Positions 50,712 to 58,606 of a stretch of DNA of 64,000 nt are shown here, one piece after another. Numbering within the stretch: the first letter of the stretch is position 1; each line of letters opens with the position of its first letter. The DNA is from Bacteroidia bacterium (lineage in GTDB: Bacteria; Bacteroidota; Ignavibacteria; SZUA-365), in the NCBI GenBank assembly GCA_027493955.1, contig JAOSJT010000001.1, positions 2,963,131-3,027,130 on the forward strand, read 5' to 3'. Position numbers and translations under genes: made by a program. The notes under the pieces are model-generated. The model ran no database searches and had not been told where the DNA came from. It worked only from the letters and a program-made list of their open reading frames with translations.

Positions 50712-52610
50712 CTACTTCATGAGCGACATCTTTCCGGAGAGTACGGAGCCGTTGGCTTCGAGACGGTAGAGATACAAGCCGCTCGGGAGATCGCGCGGCG
50801 CGTCGAATATGACGCTGTGCGTACCGGCCTCCTTCATCCCGTTTTCGAGCTCAGCGACAACGCGTCCGAGTGCATCGAAAACACGGAGCTGAACGCGGGC
50901 GTCCTGCGGAATCGCGTAGCGGATTGTGGTTGTCGGATTGAAGGGGTTAGGGTAGTTCTGCTGCAGTGCGAGAGACGACGGTGTCGCCTGCCGCTCGCCA
51001 GAGCTTTTTGGAAGCGTGGCGAGATCGATCATGTACGGCTCCCAGCCGTGCGGCTTGTCGTAGCCATGGAAGAACAGCTTGTTGTTCACCACGTTCATGG
51101 TGTACGGAATATCGCTCGAGCCTCCGTTGAACGTGGGATCCGTATTGATATCGGTCAGGAGCTGTGTTACTGTTCCGTTGCTGCGCCAGAGCTCGATGCC
51201 GTGCGTGCCATCGTCGGCCGGGAAGTATATCCAGCCGTTGTGCCAGAAGAAACGGTGTTCGTCCATGGAATTGGCTTCCATCGTCTCGGCACCAGGCCAG
51301 GCGATATTCGGGTACGATCCATGAATTCCCGGATTGATATCCGCCACACGCACCGTGCTGCCGCCCAGCGCCACGGGAATGCCGTCGCTCTTCCACAATT
51401 CCTGCCCGTGCTCGGGATCAAACGCCGAGAAATACAGTGTGCCGTCAATAGCCGTCATCCAGCTTACATAGGCACTGTCGCGCGGGCCGGTGCCCGGGTG
51501 TATGTCGGCCACGACGTCCACCGTGTTCGTTGCAGGCACATAGCGCATGAGTTTGTCGCCGTCGTTGCCGTTGCGGCCGGCGAAGTACACAATGTCGTTC
51601 ATCACCGTCAGCCAGGCCGGCCATCCGCTCTCGGCGCCCGGAAAGATGTCAGCCGCGCGGACTGTGCCGGCCGCTGTGCCGTTGGTCTTCCACAGCTCGT
51701 AACCGCTGCTGCCATCGGTCGCTGTGAAATAGAGATCGTTGCCCACGGGGACGAGCCGACTGGATGCGCTTGCCAGGGCGACCCCCGCATTGTTGGAATA
51801 TGCCAGCACACATCCCGAGGCCGTTCCGGGATTGATGTCCTTGACCATGACGGTACCGGCTACCGTACCATTGCTCTTCCAGAGTTCCACCCCATATTTA
51901 GAAGATGGCGGACTGCCCTTGATGTAGTCCTTCATAAAGCAGTAAGCAATACCGTTATGCACGGTAAGAGCCATGATCTCGCTATTGTTGCCTAACACGA
52001 ATGATTTGCCAGAACTGAGGCTTGCGGTACCGGAGGACGTGCCATCCGTCACGCCCAGACCAATGAGCTCGACATACCACTGCGGTCGTTCCTGCCAGAA
52101 TCCCCACGCGGCGGTGAAGATGGTTTTGCCATTCCCCAACGCATGAAAGTTCCCCGGCTGGCTGTGCGGGTACTTGGTGGACGTCTGCAGATCCCGGACG
52201 AGCACGGTACCGGCGGTGGTGCCGTTGGATTTGAACAGTTCCCGCCCGACTGTAGCGCTCGGCGCAGCCGGGAGATATACGGTGCCGTTGACGTTGCGCG
52301 GCGAACGGGCGTGCGGGTTCTGGTTTGCCACGTAATAGAAATCCTTGATCCTTCTCGGTACCGGAGCGGCGACGGTGGCATCGATGCCGTACAATGCGGT
52401 GCTCATGCCATCAGTTGCCGCGAGTATCAACTCGTTTCCGAGTGAAGTAAACGGACCGCACCACGACCACTCACCTTCACCATTTGTGACGAGGGGATTG
52501 ATGTCGAAGAGCACAGGATTCGCGATGGGCTGCTGCTGCGCCTGACTCTGCGTAACAATGCCTGCAAGCGTCAGCAGGAACAATGCGATAAAATTGAATG
52601 AACGATTCAT
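50712..52610 (-). CDS. ELWxxDGT-repeat T9SS cargo protein 2
   Basis: 632 residues, the same leader peptide type (MNRSFNFIALFLLTLAGIVTQSQAQ) and ribosome-binding site as the downstream paralogue, to which it is about 80% identical by eye through the repeats (VELWKSNGTVAGT; YELWKTNGTAAGT; IELWRSNGT). Its sorting domain differs: NYPNPFNPTTTIRYAIPQDARVQL... ALGRVVAELENGMKEAGTH... LPSGLYLYRLEANGSVLSGK. This is the canonical form, whereas gene 1 has the GREVAVVVEGVRPAGTQ form. So the duplicated genes carry different C-terminal tails, as in the SBBP pair. A terminator follows directly. Confidence 0.83.
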   Translation of the reverse strand: MNRSFNFIALFLLTLAGIVTQSQAQQQPIANPVLFDINPLVTNGEGEWSWCGPFTSLGNELILAATDGMSTALYGIDATVAAPVPRRIKDFYYVANQNPHARSPRNVNGTVYLPAAPSATVGRELFKSNGTTAGTVLVRDLQTSTKYPHSQPGNFHALGNGKTIFTAAWGFWQERPQWYVELIGLGVTDGTSSGTASLSSGKSFVLGNNSEIMALTVHNGIAYCFMKDYIKGSPPSSKYGVELWKSNGTVAGTVMVKDINPGTASGCVLAYSNNAGVALASASSRLVPVGNDLYFTATDGSSGYELWKTNGTAAGTVRAADIFPGAESGWPAWLTVMNDIVYFAGRNGNDGDKLMRYVPATNTVDVVADIHPGTGPRDSAYVSWMTAIDGTLYFSAFDPEHGQELWKSDGIPVALGGSTVRVADINPGIHGSYPNIAWPGAETMEANSMDEHRFFWHNGWIYFPADDGTHGIELWRSNGTVTQLLTDINTDPTFNGGSSDIPYTMNVVNNKLFFHGYDKPHGWEPYMIDLATLPKSSGERQATPSSLALQQNYPNPFNPTTTIRYAIPQDARVQLRVFDALGRVVAELENGMKEAGTHSVIFDAPRDLPSGLYLYRLEANGSVLSGKMSLMK

Positions 52611-52880
52611 GTCTGCTCCTTTCGGCTGTATGGTTGTGAGATTGCGATGAGTCCTGGTTGATTGCTGTGAGTCGGCTCTGCTTCTGTTTCGTGTGCCGGG
52701 GCTGTGCGAGGGGAAGCGGCACTTCGTCCTGTCGTATCGTGGGCAGTTGCGGTCCGGACCTGATTAACAGATATGAGGGCCCTTTATTTTTAATACAAAG
52801 ATAGCGTCCGGGATCAGGCGCGGGAATGGGTAGTTTCACCCTTTTTGTATAGGTGGTAGCACCCATTTTTTCATTGTCGA
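52611..52880. repeat. Duplicated leader/promoter region of the ELWxxDGT genes
   Basis: Nearly identical to 50160-50425: ribosome-binding site, AT-rich GGGCCCTTTATTTTTAAT tract, TATCTTTG on the minus strand (52796-52803) and the inverted repeat (52825-52867). The similarity ends at about 52880, beside a recombinase remnant. No gene. Confidence 0.7.
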
Positions 52881-53150
52881 GGGACGATCTACGAGGAACG
52901 ATCTCGGCGATAAGAAGAAAGAGCGGAATTGATCCAATGCCTGCTCCAAACTGCTTGGAGAGTCAGGCGTACTGGTGTACTCAAACGGATGAACGGCGTT
53001 TTTCGAACGAGAAACGCCGTTCATCTTTTTGTGGAAAAATGAAGCGGAGGCAATAGAATCAAGGGGTTTGCGATACTCGACCACCAGTCCCCTCTCCTTG
53101 CAGATCGAGCTGGAGAGCGAGGCGACAGGACGGACTGCTGCAGGAGCGCG
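52881..53150 (-). pseudogene. Remnant of a serine recombinase 3' end with native tail
   Basis: The minus strand reads SLSSSICKERGLVVEYRKPL, DSIASASFFHKKMNG, AVHPFEYTSTPDSPSS and ALDQFRSFFLS, aligning with the C-terminal end of the element recombinase, including its native tail. A 14-bp perfect hairpin, GATGAACGGCGTTT/AAACGCCGTTCATC (52988-53025), sits where the element carries its terminator hairpin. The N-terminal catalytic part is gone. It is 20 kb from the tRNA, so either another att locus or a rearrangement is implied. Confidence 0.65.
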
Positions 53151-53262
53151 GAAAAAATATCCTGTTGTGTGCGCGGTGATCGGTTCATTCGTGACTCTGT
53201 ACACCAGGTATGGACCGAGGTTTCCATCCAACATTTCCATCCAACGGGGCACAACTGTTCTT

Positions 53263-53304
53263 TGATGTATTACGATTATCGTTTACATTTACCGTAATAC
53301 ATCA
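53263..53304. promoter_or_regulatory. PadR-type operator
   Basis: TGATGTATTACG (53263-53274) and CGTAATACATCA (53293-53304) are perfect 12-bp inverted arms just upstream of the padR-like gene. The ATGTA...TACAT core matches known PadR-family sites, so autorepression is likely. Confidence 0.7.
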
Positions 53305-53317
53305 CAGGAGAACAGAT

Positions 53318-53680
53318 ATGAACGATACACAACGAAAATACTTGCAGCGCGAGATTCTGCTCTCGTTCTGGAAATTGCATATCCTTTATCACGCGGGGGA
53401 GGAGCCGCTGCTGGGGCAGTGGATGCTGGAGGAACTGCGGCGGCATGGCTACGCGGTGAGTCCCGGTACGCTCTACCCCATACTGCATCGCATGGAGGAA
53501 GCGGGCCTATTGAGCGGATCCACGGGTGAGGGACGGGGGAGCCGCGCGCCCCGCTGGTATTCGCTTACCGACGATGGACGAGCGCTGCTGGACGAGGCGC
53601 TCGTGCAGCTTCGCGAGCTCTCCGGGGAAATTGATCCCGCGCAGCATCGCGTCGGAAAAAAGCACGGGGGGACGGCATGA
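53318..53680 (+). CDS. PadR-family transcriptional regulator
   Basis: The ATG at 53318, with AGGAG before it, gives 120 residues. The winged helix is typical: ILYHAGEEPLLGQWMLEELRRHGYAVSPGTLYPILHRMEEAGLL in consecutive blocks, then a wing ending in PRWYSLTDDGRALL, and a short C-terminal dimerisation helix. PadR proteins are ligand-responsive repressors. The start is 13 bp after a palindromic operator, and the stop overlaps the following permease gene (ATGA), so it probably controls that permease and itself. Confidence 0.92.
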   Translation: MNDTQRKYLQREILLSFWKLHILYHAGEEPLLGQWMLEELRRHGYAVSPGTLYPILHRMEEAGLLSGSTGEGRGSRAPRWYSLTDDGRALLDEALVQLRELSGEIDPAQHRVGKKHGGTA

Positions 53681-54468
53681 CATCCTTCATCCTCGTTGCC
53701 CTGATCGCGCTGTTTGCCGCCGGTCTCACACTGTACTCCGGCTTCGGGCTCGGAACCCTGTTGCTGCCGGTGTTCGCATTGTTCTTCCCTATCGAAGCGG
53801 CCGTGGCCGCAACCGCCGTGGTGCATGGCGCGAATAATGTATTCAAGCTCTTTCTGGTCGGTGGCCATGCGGACCGCGGCATTGTGCTGCGCTTCGGCGT
53901 CCCCGCCATTCTCGCGGCCTTCGCGGGCGCCGCGGCGCTGGGCTTCGTTGCGCATGTTGACGAAATCGCACGCTACAGCATCGGCGGCAAAGACGCCGTG
54001 GTCACGCCGGTGAAGCTGCTGCTGGGCCTCATGATGCTGTTCTTCGCGCTGTTCGAACTGCTGCCGCGGCTGCGCGCACTGACCTTCGATAAACGGCATC
54101 TCGTCATCGGCGGAATATTGTCCGGATTCTTCGGGGGATTTTCGGGGCATCAGGGCGCGCTGCGCTCGGCCTTTCTCGCCAAAGTCGGCATCGATACGAA
54201 AGCGTTTGTGGGGACGAACGCCGTCATCGGCTTTCTCGTGGACGCCGCGCGTATTATCATGTACGCCGCGTTGTTCGTGTTCGCCTCGGCGGACAATCCC
54301 CTCGGCGCCGGACAATGGCCACTGATACTCACGGGTATTGCCGCGGCCTTCGCCGGTGTGCTGCTCGGGACACGCTTCCTGCATAAGATCACCATGCACA
54401 CGGTGCAGACCATCACCGGTATCATGCTGATCGGAATAGCGCTGGCGTTGGGCGCGGGATTGATCTGA
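53677..54468 (+). CDS. TSUP-family (TauE/SafE) membrane permease
   Basis: 263 residues with about eight hydrophobic segments in two similar halves. The first opens with LFAAGLTLYSGFGLGTLLLP and EAAVAATAVVHGANNVFK, the second with GGILSGFFGGFSGHQGALRSA, the two internal repeats of the TSUP/DUF81 family. Members export or import sulfite, sulfoacetate, taurine-derived or other organosulfur anions. It is translationally coupled to the PadR regulator, which probably represses it until an inducer binds. The substrate is unknown. Confidence 0.9.
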   Translation: MTSFILVALIALFAAGLTLYSGFGLGTLLLPVFALFFPIEAAVAATAVVHGANNVFKLFLVGGHADRGIVLRFGVPAILAAFAGAAALGFVAHVDEIARYSIGGKDAVVTPVKLLLGLMMLFFALFELLPRLRALTFDKRHLVIGGILSGFFGGFSGHQGALRSAFLAKVGIDTKAFVGTNAVIGFLVDAARIIMYAALFVFASADNPLGAGQWPLILTGIAAAFAGVLLGTRFLHKITMHTVQTITGIMLIGIALALGAGLI

Positions 54469-54483
54469 TCCCGTACGGGATCA
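54466..54483. terminator. 18-bp palindrome between convergent genes
   Basis: TGATCCCGTACGGGATCA, overlapping the permease stop codon and lying 24 bp before the end of the convergent response-regulator gene. Possible bidirectional terminator; no T-tract. Confidence 0.4.
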
Positions 54484-54506
54484 TCCGAGTGGATGCAGCG
54501 CCGTGG

Positions 54507-55160
54507 TCAATCGAGCAGCGCCTTGTAGCGCACCGCGAACTTGATCAGCGCATACACGCCGGTGATTTTCAGCTTGGAGCAGATATGTGCCCGGTGATTG
54601 TCCACCGTGCGCGGACTGACGCTCAGCGTCTCGGAAATTTCCTTCGTGGTTTTGTCCTCCGCGATCAGCTGCAGCACACGCTTCTCGGCCGGGGTGAGTA
54701 AATGCAAGCCGAGACGTTTGCGTAACTGCGGATGCGCTTCCGTCTTGCCGCGCAGCGCGGCAGAGGTCATCGCGGCGCTGACGAAAATTTCGCCCCGGGC
54801 GACCTTGCTCAAACCTTTGACGATTTCCAGAATCGCGCTGTCCTTGAGGATATATCCCATGGCCCCGGCATCCATGGCCTCGTTGAACATATCCTCGTCG
54901 TCGTACATGGTCAGGATCAGACTGGACACATGCAGTCCGGCTTCGCTCACCTTTCGCAGGATGTCAATGCCGCTCATCCCGGGCATCTCGATATCGAGGA
55001 TGGCGACATCCGGTATTTCCTCCATGATGAGCGCCAGCGCCGAGGCGCCGTCGCTGGCTTCGCCGAGCACACGGAAGCGGGCGCTGTTTTCGATGACGTC
55101 GCGAAGTCCTTTGCGGAAGATGGGATGGTCATCCGCGATGATGACGGTCGGTTCGTGCAT
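54507..55160 (-). CDS. NarL/FixJ-family response regulator
   Basis: 217 residues: a receiver domain (VIIADDHPIFRKGL, phosphoacceptor Asp in VAILDIEMPGMSG near residue 55, Lys in ILKDSAI near 105) and a LuxR-type helix-turn-helix (LTPAEKRVLQLIAEDKTTKE, then SETLSVSPRTVDNHRAHI). Its ATG overlaps the kinase stop in a TAATG, so the two are translationally coupled and form a pair. It is closely similar in plan to the regulator at 35089-35736, so the two systems are paralogous. Confidence 0.94.
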   Translation of the reverse strand: MHEPTVIIADDHPIFRKGLRDVIENSARFRVLGEASDGASALALIMEEIPDVAILDIEMPGMSGIDILRKVSEAGLHVSSLILTMYDDEDMFNEAMDAGAMGYILKDSAILEIVKGLSKVARGEIFVSAAMTSAALRGKTEAHPQLRKRLGLHLLTPAEKRVLQLIAEDKTTKEISETLSVSPRTVDNHRAHICSKLKITGVYALIKFAVRYKALLD

Positions 55161-58100
55161 TATGATTGTTCTCCTGAATTATGCGCTCTTTGCCACGACC
55201 CGGGTGCGGCGTTGACACGCGATTCCGGTTCCGTCTGTTTTGAGTGAGCGTGTTGCGTCGCCAATTTCGTGTCATCCGTTCCCGCCGGGAGTTCAAGGGA
55301 AATCCAGGCACCGCCGTCCGGGTGCGATCGGAAGCGCACTTCGCCGTGCAGCATCTCCGCGCGCTCGCGCAGGTTGCGCAGACCGAAGCCGTCCGAATAT
55401 CCCATGGTGACGTTCGCATCGAAGCCCTTGCCGTTGTCCCGCACACTGATGGTTATGCGCGAGGCGTTCCTTCCGATGTACACATCTGCTGCTGTCGCGC
55501 CCGAATGTTTGAGGACATTATTCAGACACTCCTGCACGATACGATAAATGCTGGTTTCGTCGTCCTTCGGGAAAACTCCGTCAATATCGTCTATCTCCGC
55601 CGTGCAGGCGATGCGCGATTGCTCCGCCACGTTTTGCACGAGCGAGCGCAGGGTACGGGTCAGACCGACGCGGTCCAGCTGATACGGACGGAGATCGTGG
55701 GAGATATGACGGACTTCCTTGAGTGCATTCGTCGCCATGCGTTCGATCTGTTCGAATTCGCTGCGGATTTCATCCGGGAGGTCTTCCCGTTGCATCGCGA
55801 ACAGCGTCCTGTTCTTGATCACGAGCAGGTCCTGTCCGAGACTGTCATGCAATTCGCCCGCGATGCGTTTGCGTTCCCGTTCCTGCGTGTCAATGAGTTG
55901 CTTGGTGTAGCGGCGTTGCGCGAGACGGTCGCGGCGCTCTGTTTCGACCTGCAATGCGAGCGCCTGTGCTTCCGCCGCTTTCGCGCGGTATTCGGCGCCT
56001 TCCGCGCGCAGCGTGGCTTCGACGCGTCGTGATTGAATACGCTTCACTCCGAGGAAACCCAGAGCGACGATCAGGACGAGCCCTCCTATCAGGACGTTGC
56101 GCAGCCCGTTGGCGCGAGCCGCGATGGAGGCCAGGTATTCCTTTTCTTTCGCGAGTTGCCGCTTATGCGCTCTTTCGGACTCCACAGTGTTTTTTTGCAG
56201 CGCCAGCTCGGCGTCCTGCATTTCCATCCTGATGACGTACAGTTCCTGATCACGCTCGAGCAGTTCGGTTCGCTGACGGATGCGCGCCGATTCCGAGCGC
56301 TGAAAAGCGAGCTGTCGCTGCTTCGACTCCAATTCCAGGGTTTGCAGACGCTTATCCTTTTCCAGCAGTTCGATTGTTTTCTGCTGCTGTGACGAGCGAT
56401 ACTTCGCCTCCATTTCGCTCACGGATTTCACATTCGCCTCATTGACCAGCGAATCACGCAATGAGACGGTGGTATTGAGATAATCGTATGCCCGGCGGTG
56501 ATTTCCTGCCTGCGCATAGGCCTCGCTGAGGGAATGCGCCGCCCGCTCGCTGATACGGATATCGTTCAGGACGCCAGCCAGAATTTCCGCCTGCTGTGCA
56601 TGCAATACCGCGCTGTCGTGTACTCCTCGCGCCGCCTGCACGGACGAGAGGGAGACATGCGCCCAGACCATTCCGGTGGAATCTTTCACCTCGCGCGCTT
56701 GCGCAAGGCTCTTTCGATAGAACTGTACCGCCTGCTCCAAGCGGCCGCGTCGCTGGTGAAGATGCCCGAGACTGTTCGCACAGGCCGCAATGCCGCCCGG
56801 CGACCAGAGGCTCTCAAAGAGCGCGAGACTCCTCTTGTAGTATTGCAACGCCGCTTCGTCGTTGTCCTGTGCGACATACGCGTTACCGATATTGAGAAGC
56901 GCCGCAGCCTGACCTTGCTTGTCCCCCAATTCCTCCCTCAATGCCAACTCGCGCTGGTTGTATTCGAGCGCCTTCTCCACGCGTCCCTGCTCCCAGTGAA
57001 TACCGGCAATAGTTACGTACGCACTCGCGTAGGCGATTTTGTCCTCGGACTCATCGGCGGTATCCATACAGCGATATGCGTATTTCAATGCCTCCTCGTA
57101 CCTGCCGAGTTTCTTTAACACCGATGCGAAGCCGAGCAACGCGTTGCGCTCGCCGGGCCGGTCACCAATTTCCCGGCATTGTGCCAGCGTACGCTCGTAG
57201 ATGTCCAGTGCTTCCTGGTATCGTCCCTGCGTACTGTGAATTATTGCGATGTTGTTCAACGCCCCGACCATTTTCTGCTTCTCGCCAAGTTCCTCGAACA
57301 GAGAGAGGCATTTCTGATGCGCAGCCAACGCATGTTCGGGTTGGCCCCGAAGTTCATGAATGAGTCCGATGTTTCCGAGTGCGCTGGCAATAGCGGACTT
57401 ATCACTGACCTTTTCAGCTAAATGCAGTCCGCGTGCATAATACTCCGACGCCGTATCATACTCACCCCGCATGTAATGAGAGATTCCCATGTTTATCAGG
57501 AGCGCCACCATGCCGCTGGTATCTTTTTGCTGTTTGCGTATCTCCAGACCTTGCCCGAACATACGCAATGCCCGCTCTTGCTTGTTCTGCTCGCGGTAAG
57601 CCATGCCGAGATTGTTGAGAAAGCTTGCGATACTCACGGTATCCTTCAGGCCTTCCGCAATTTTCAGACCACGCTCAAAATACTTCAGGGCCGGCAGGTA
57701 CTCGCCCCTGTTCAACCGCAGGAGTCCGAGACTATTCAGCGTACCTGCGACATTTCTTTGCTCATCGAAGCGTTCAAACAGCAGCAGACCACGCTGGAGG
57801 TATTCTATCGCAACGGCGTAATTCCCCGTATGATAGTGCACATTCCCGATATCGGTGAGTAAGGCGCCGATGAGTACGGAATCGCCGCATCCTCCGGCAG
57901 CGGCGAGTGCATCTTCGTAGGCAACCAGCGCGGAATCATTGTTTCCAAGAGCCTTCATGACCGCACCGATTTCCCGCCATGCGATTATTTGTGTGCGATC
58001 GTCGTGCGCGTCTTTCGCATACGCCAGAGCGGTCTGGAGATTATCCTGTGCTTCCCTGTATTGCCCGATCCATCGCTGTGTCGCACCCAGAGCTGTGTAC

Positions 58101-58375
58101 GCCCTCGCCCTGATCATCCGCGACGCGACGGCTCGCGAACGTTTCGCCGCCTGAAGACCGTACTCCAGGGACTCTTCTTGATTCCGCCAACGCAGCTCTT
58201 CACAGATTTTTGTCAGCAGTATCACTCTGCTTGTATCATGCCGCGCAGTTTTTAATGCACGCCGGAGATCATCCACTGAAGAGTTTTGCGCGTCTGCCGA
58301 CACAGATGCACCCAACATCAGCAATGCCGTCATAACCATCAGACGCCAGGTCGGAGAAGAGGGTCGCAATTTCAT
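55160..58375 (-). CDS. TPR-repeat sensor histidine kinase, cognate of the 54507 regulator
   Basis: 1071 residues. A signal peptide (MKLRPSSPTWRLMVMTALLM... DAQ) precedes about 600 residues of tetratricopeptide repeats (ALNNIAIIHSTQGRYQEALD-type units, periplasmic). A charged coiled coil, a transmembrane helix (about 755-777), a HisKA_3 box ERKRIAGELHDSLGQDLLVI (His about 842) and a HATPase domain follow (QECLNNVLKHSGA; DNGKGFDANV; GLRNLRERAEML). The kinase core is almost identical to that of the neighbouring kinase at 58607-61765, while the sensor repeats differ. It probably phosphorylates the coupled NarL-type regulator. Confidence 0.93.
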   Translation of the reverse strand: MKLRPSSPTWRLMVMTALLMLGASVSADAQNSSVDDLRRALKTARHDTSRVILLTKICEELRWRNQEESLEYGLQAAKRSRAVASRMIRARAYTALGATQRWIGQYREAQDNLQTALAYAKDAHDDRTQIIAWREIGAVMKALGNNDSALVAYEDALAAAGGCGDSVLIGALLTDIGNVHYHTGNYAVAIEYLQRGLLLFERFDEQRNVAGTLNSLGLLRLNRGEYLPALKYFERGLKIAEGLKDTVSIASFLNNLGMAYREQNKQERALRMFGQGLEIRKQQKDTSGMVALLINMGISHYMRGEYDTASEYYARGLHLAEKVSDKSAIASALGNIGLIHELRGQPEHALAAHQKCLSLFEELGEKQKMVGALNNIAIIHSTQGRYQEALDIYERTLAQCREIGDRPGERNALLGFASVLKKLGRYEEALKYAYRCMDTADESEDKIAYASAYVTIAGIHWEQGRVEKALEYNQRELALREELGDKQGQAAALLNIGNAYVAQDNDEAALQYYKRSLALFESLWSPGGIAACANSLGHLHQRRGRLEQAVQFYRKSLAQAREVKDSTGMVWAHVSLSSVQAARGVHDSAVLHAQQAEILAGVLNDIRISERAAHSLSEAYAQAGNHRRAYDYLNTTVSLRDSLVNEANVKSVSEMEAKYRSSQQQKTIELLEKDKRLQTLELESKQRQLAFQRSESARIRQRTELLERDQELYVIRMEMQDAELALQKNTVESERAHKRQLAKEKEYLASIAARANGLRNVLIGGLVLIVALGFLGVKRIQSRRVEATLRAEGAEYRAKAAEAQALALQVETERRDRLAQRRYTKQLIDTQERERKRIAGELHDSLGQDLLVIKNRTLFAMQREDLPDEIRSEFEQIERMATNALKEVRHISHDLRPYQLDRVGLTRTLRSLVQNVAEQSRIACTAEIDDIDGVFPKDDETSIYRIVQECLNNVLKHSGATAADVYIGRNASRITISVRDNGKGFDANVTMGYSDGFGLRNLRERAEMLHGEVRFRSHPDGGAWISLELPAGTDDTKLATQHAHSKQTEPESRVNAAPGSWQRAHNSGEQS

Positions 58376-58606
58376 GCATTCCCCCCCCTAGCAGTCGAAA
58401 CCGGCGTCCACTGCAGCGGCGCGAGCTCCGGAGGTGTCGTATCCCTTTTCTCTCTTGTGCGCAGTACGCGGCGCAACGCGCCGGAAACAGGCACGCTCCA
58501 CGCCCTTGCTTCCCGGAGCGATCCTGTACGTTCATGCATATGAGGCGCATACATCCATCGAAGGTGCACGTGTCCGGACCTGCCGTAACCTGAAGCATGG
58601 CGTGCC

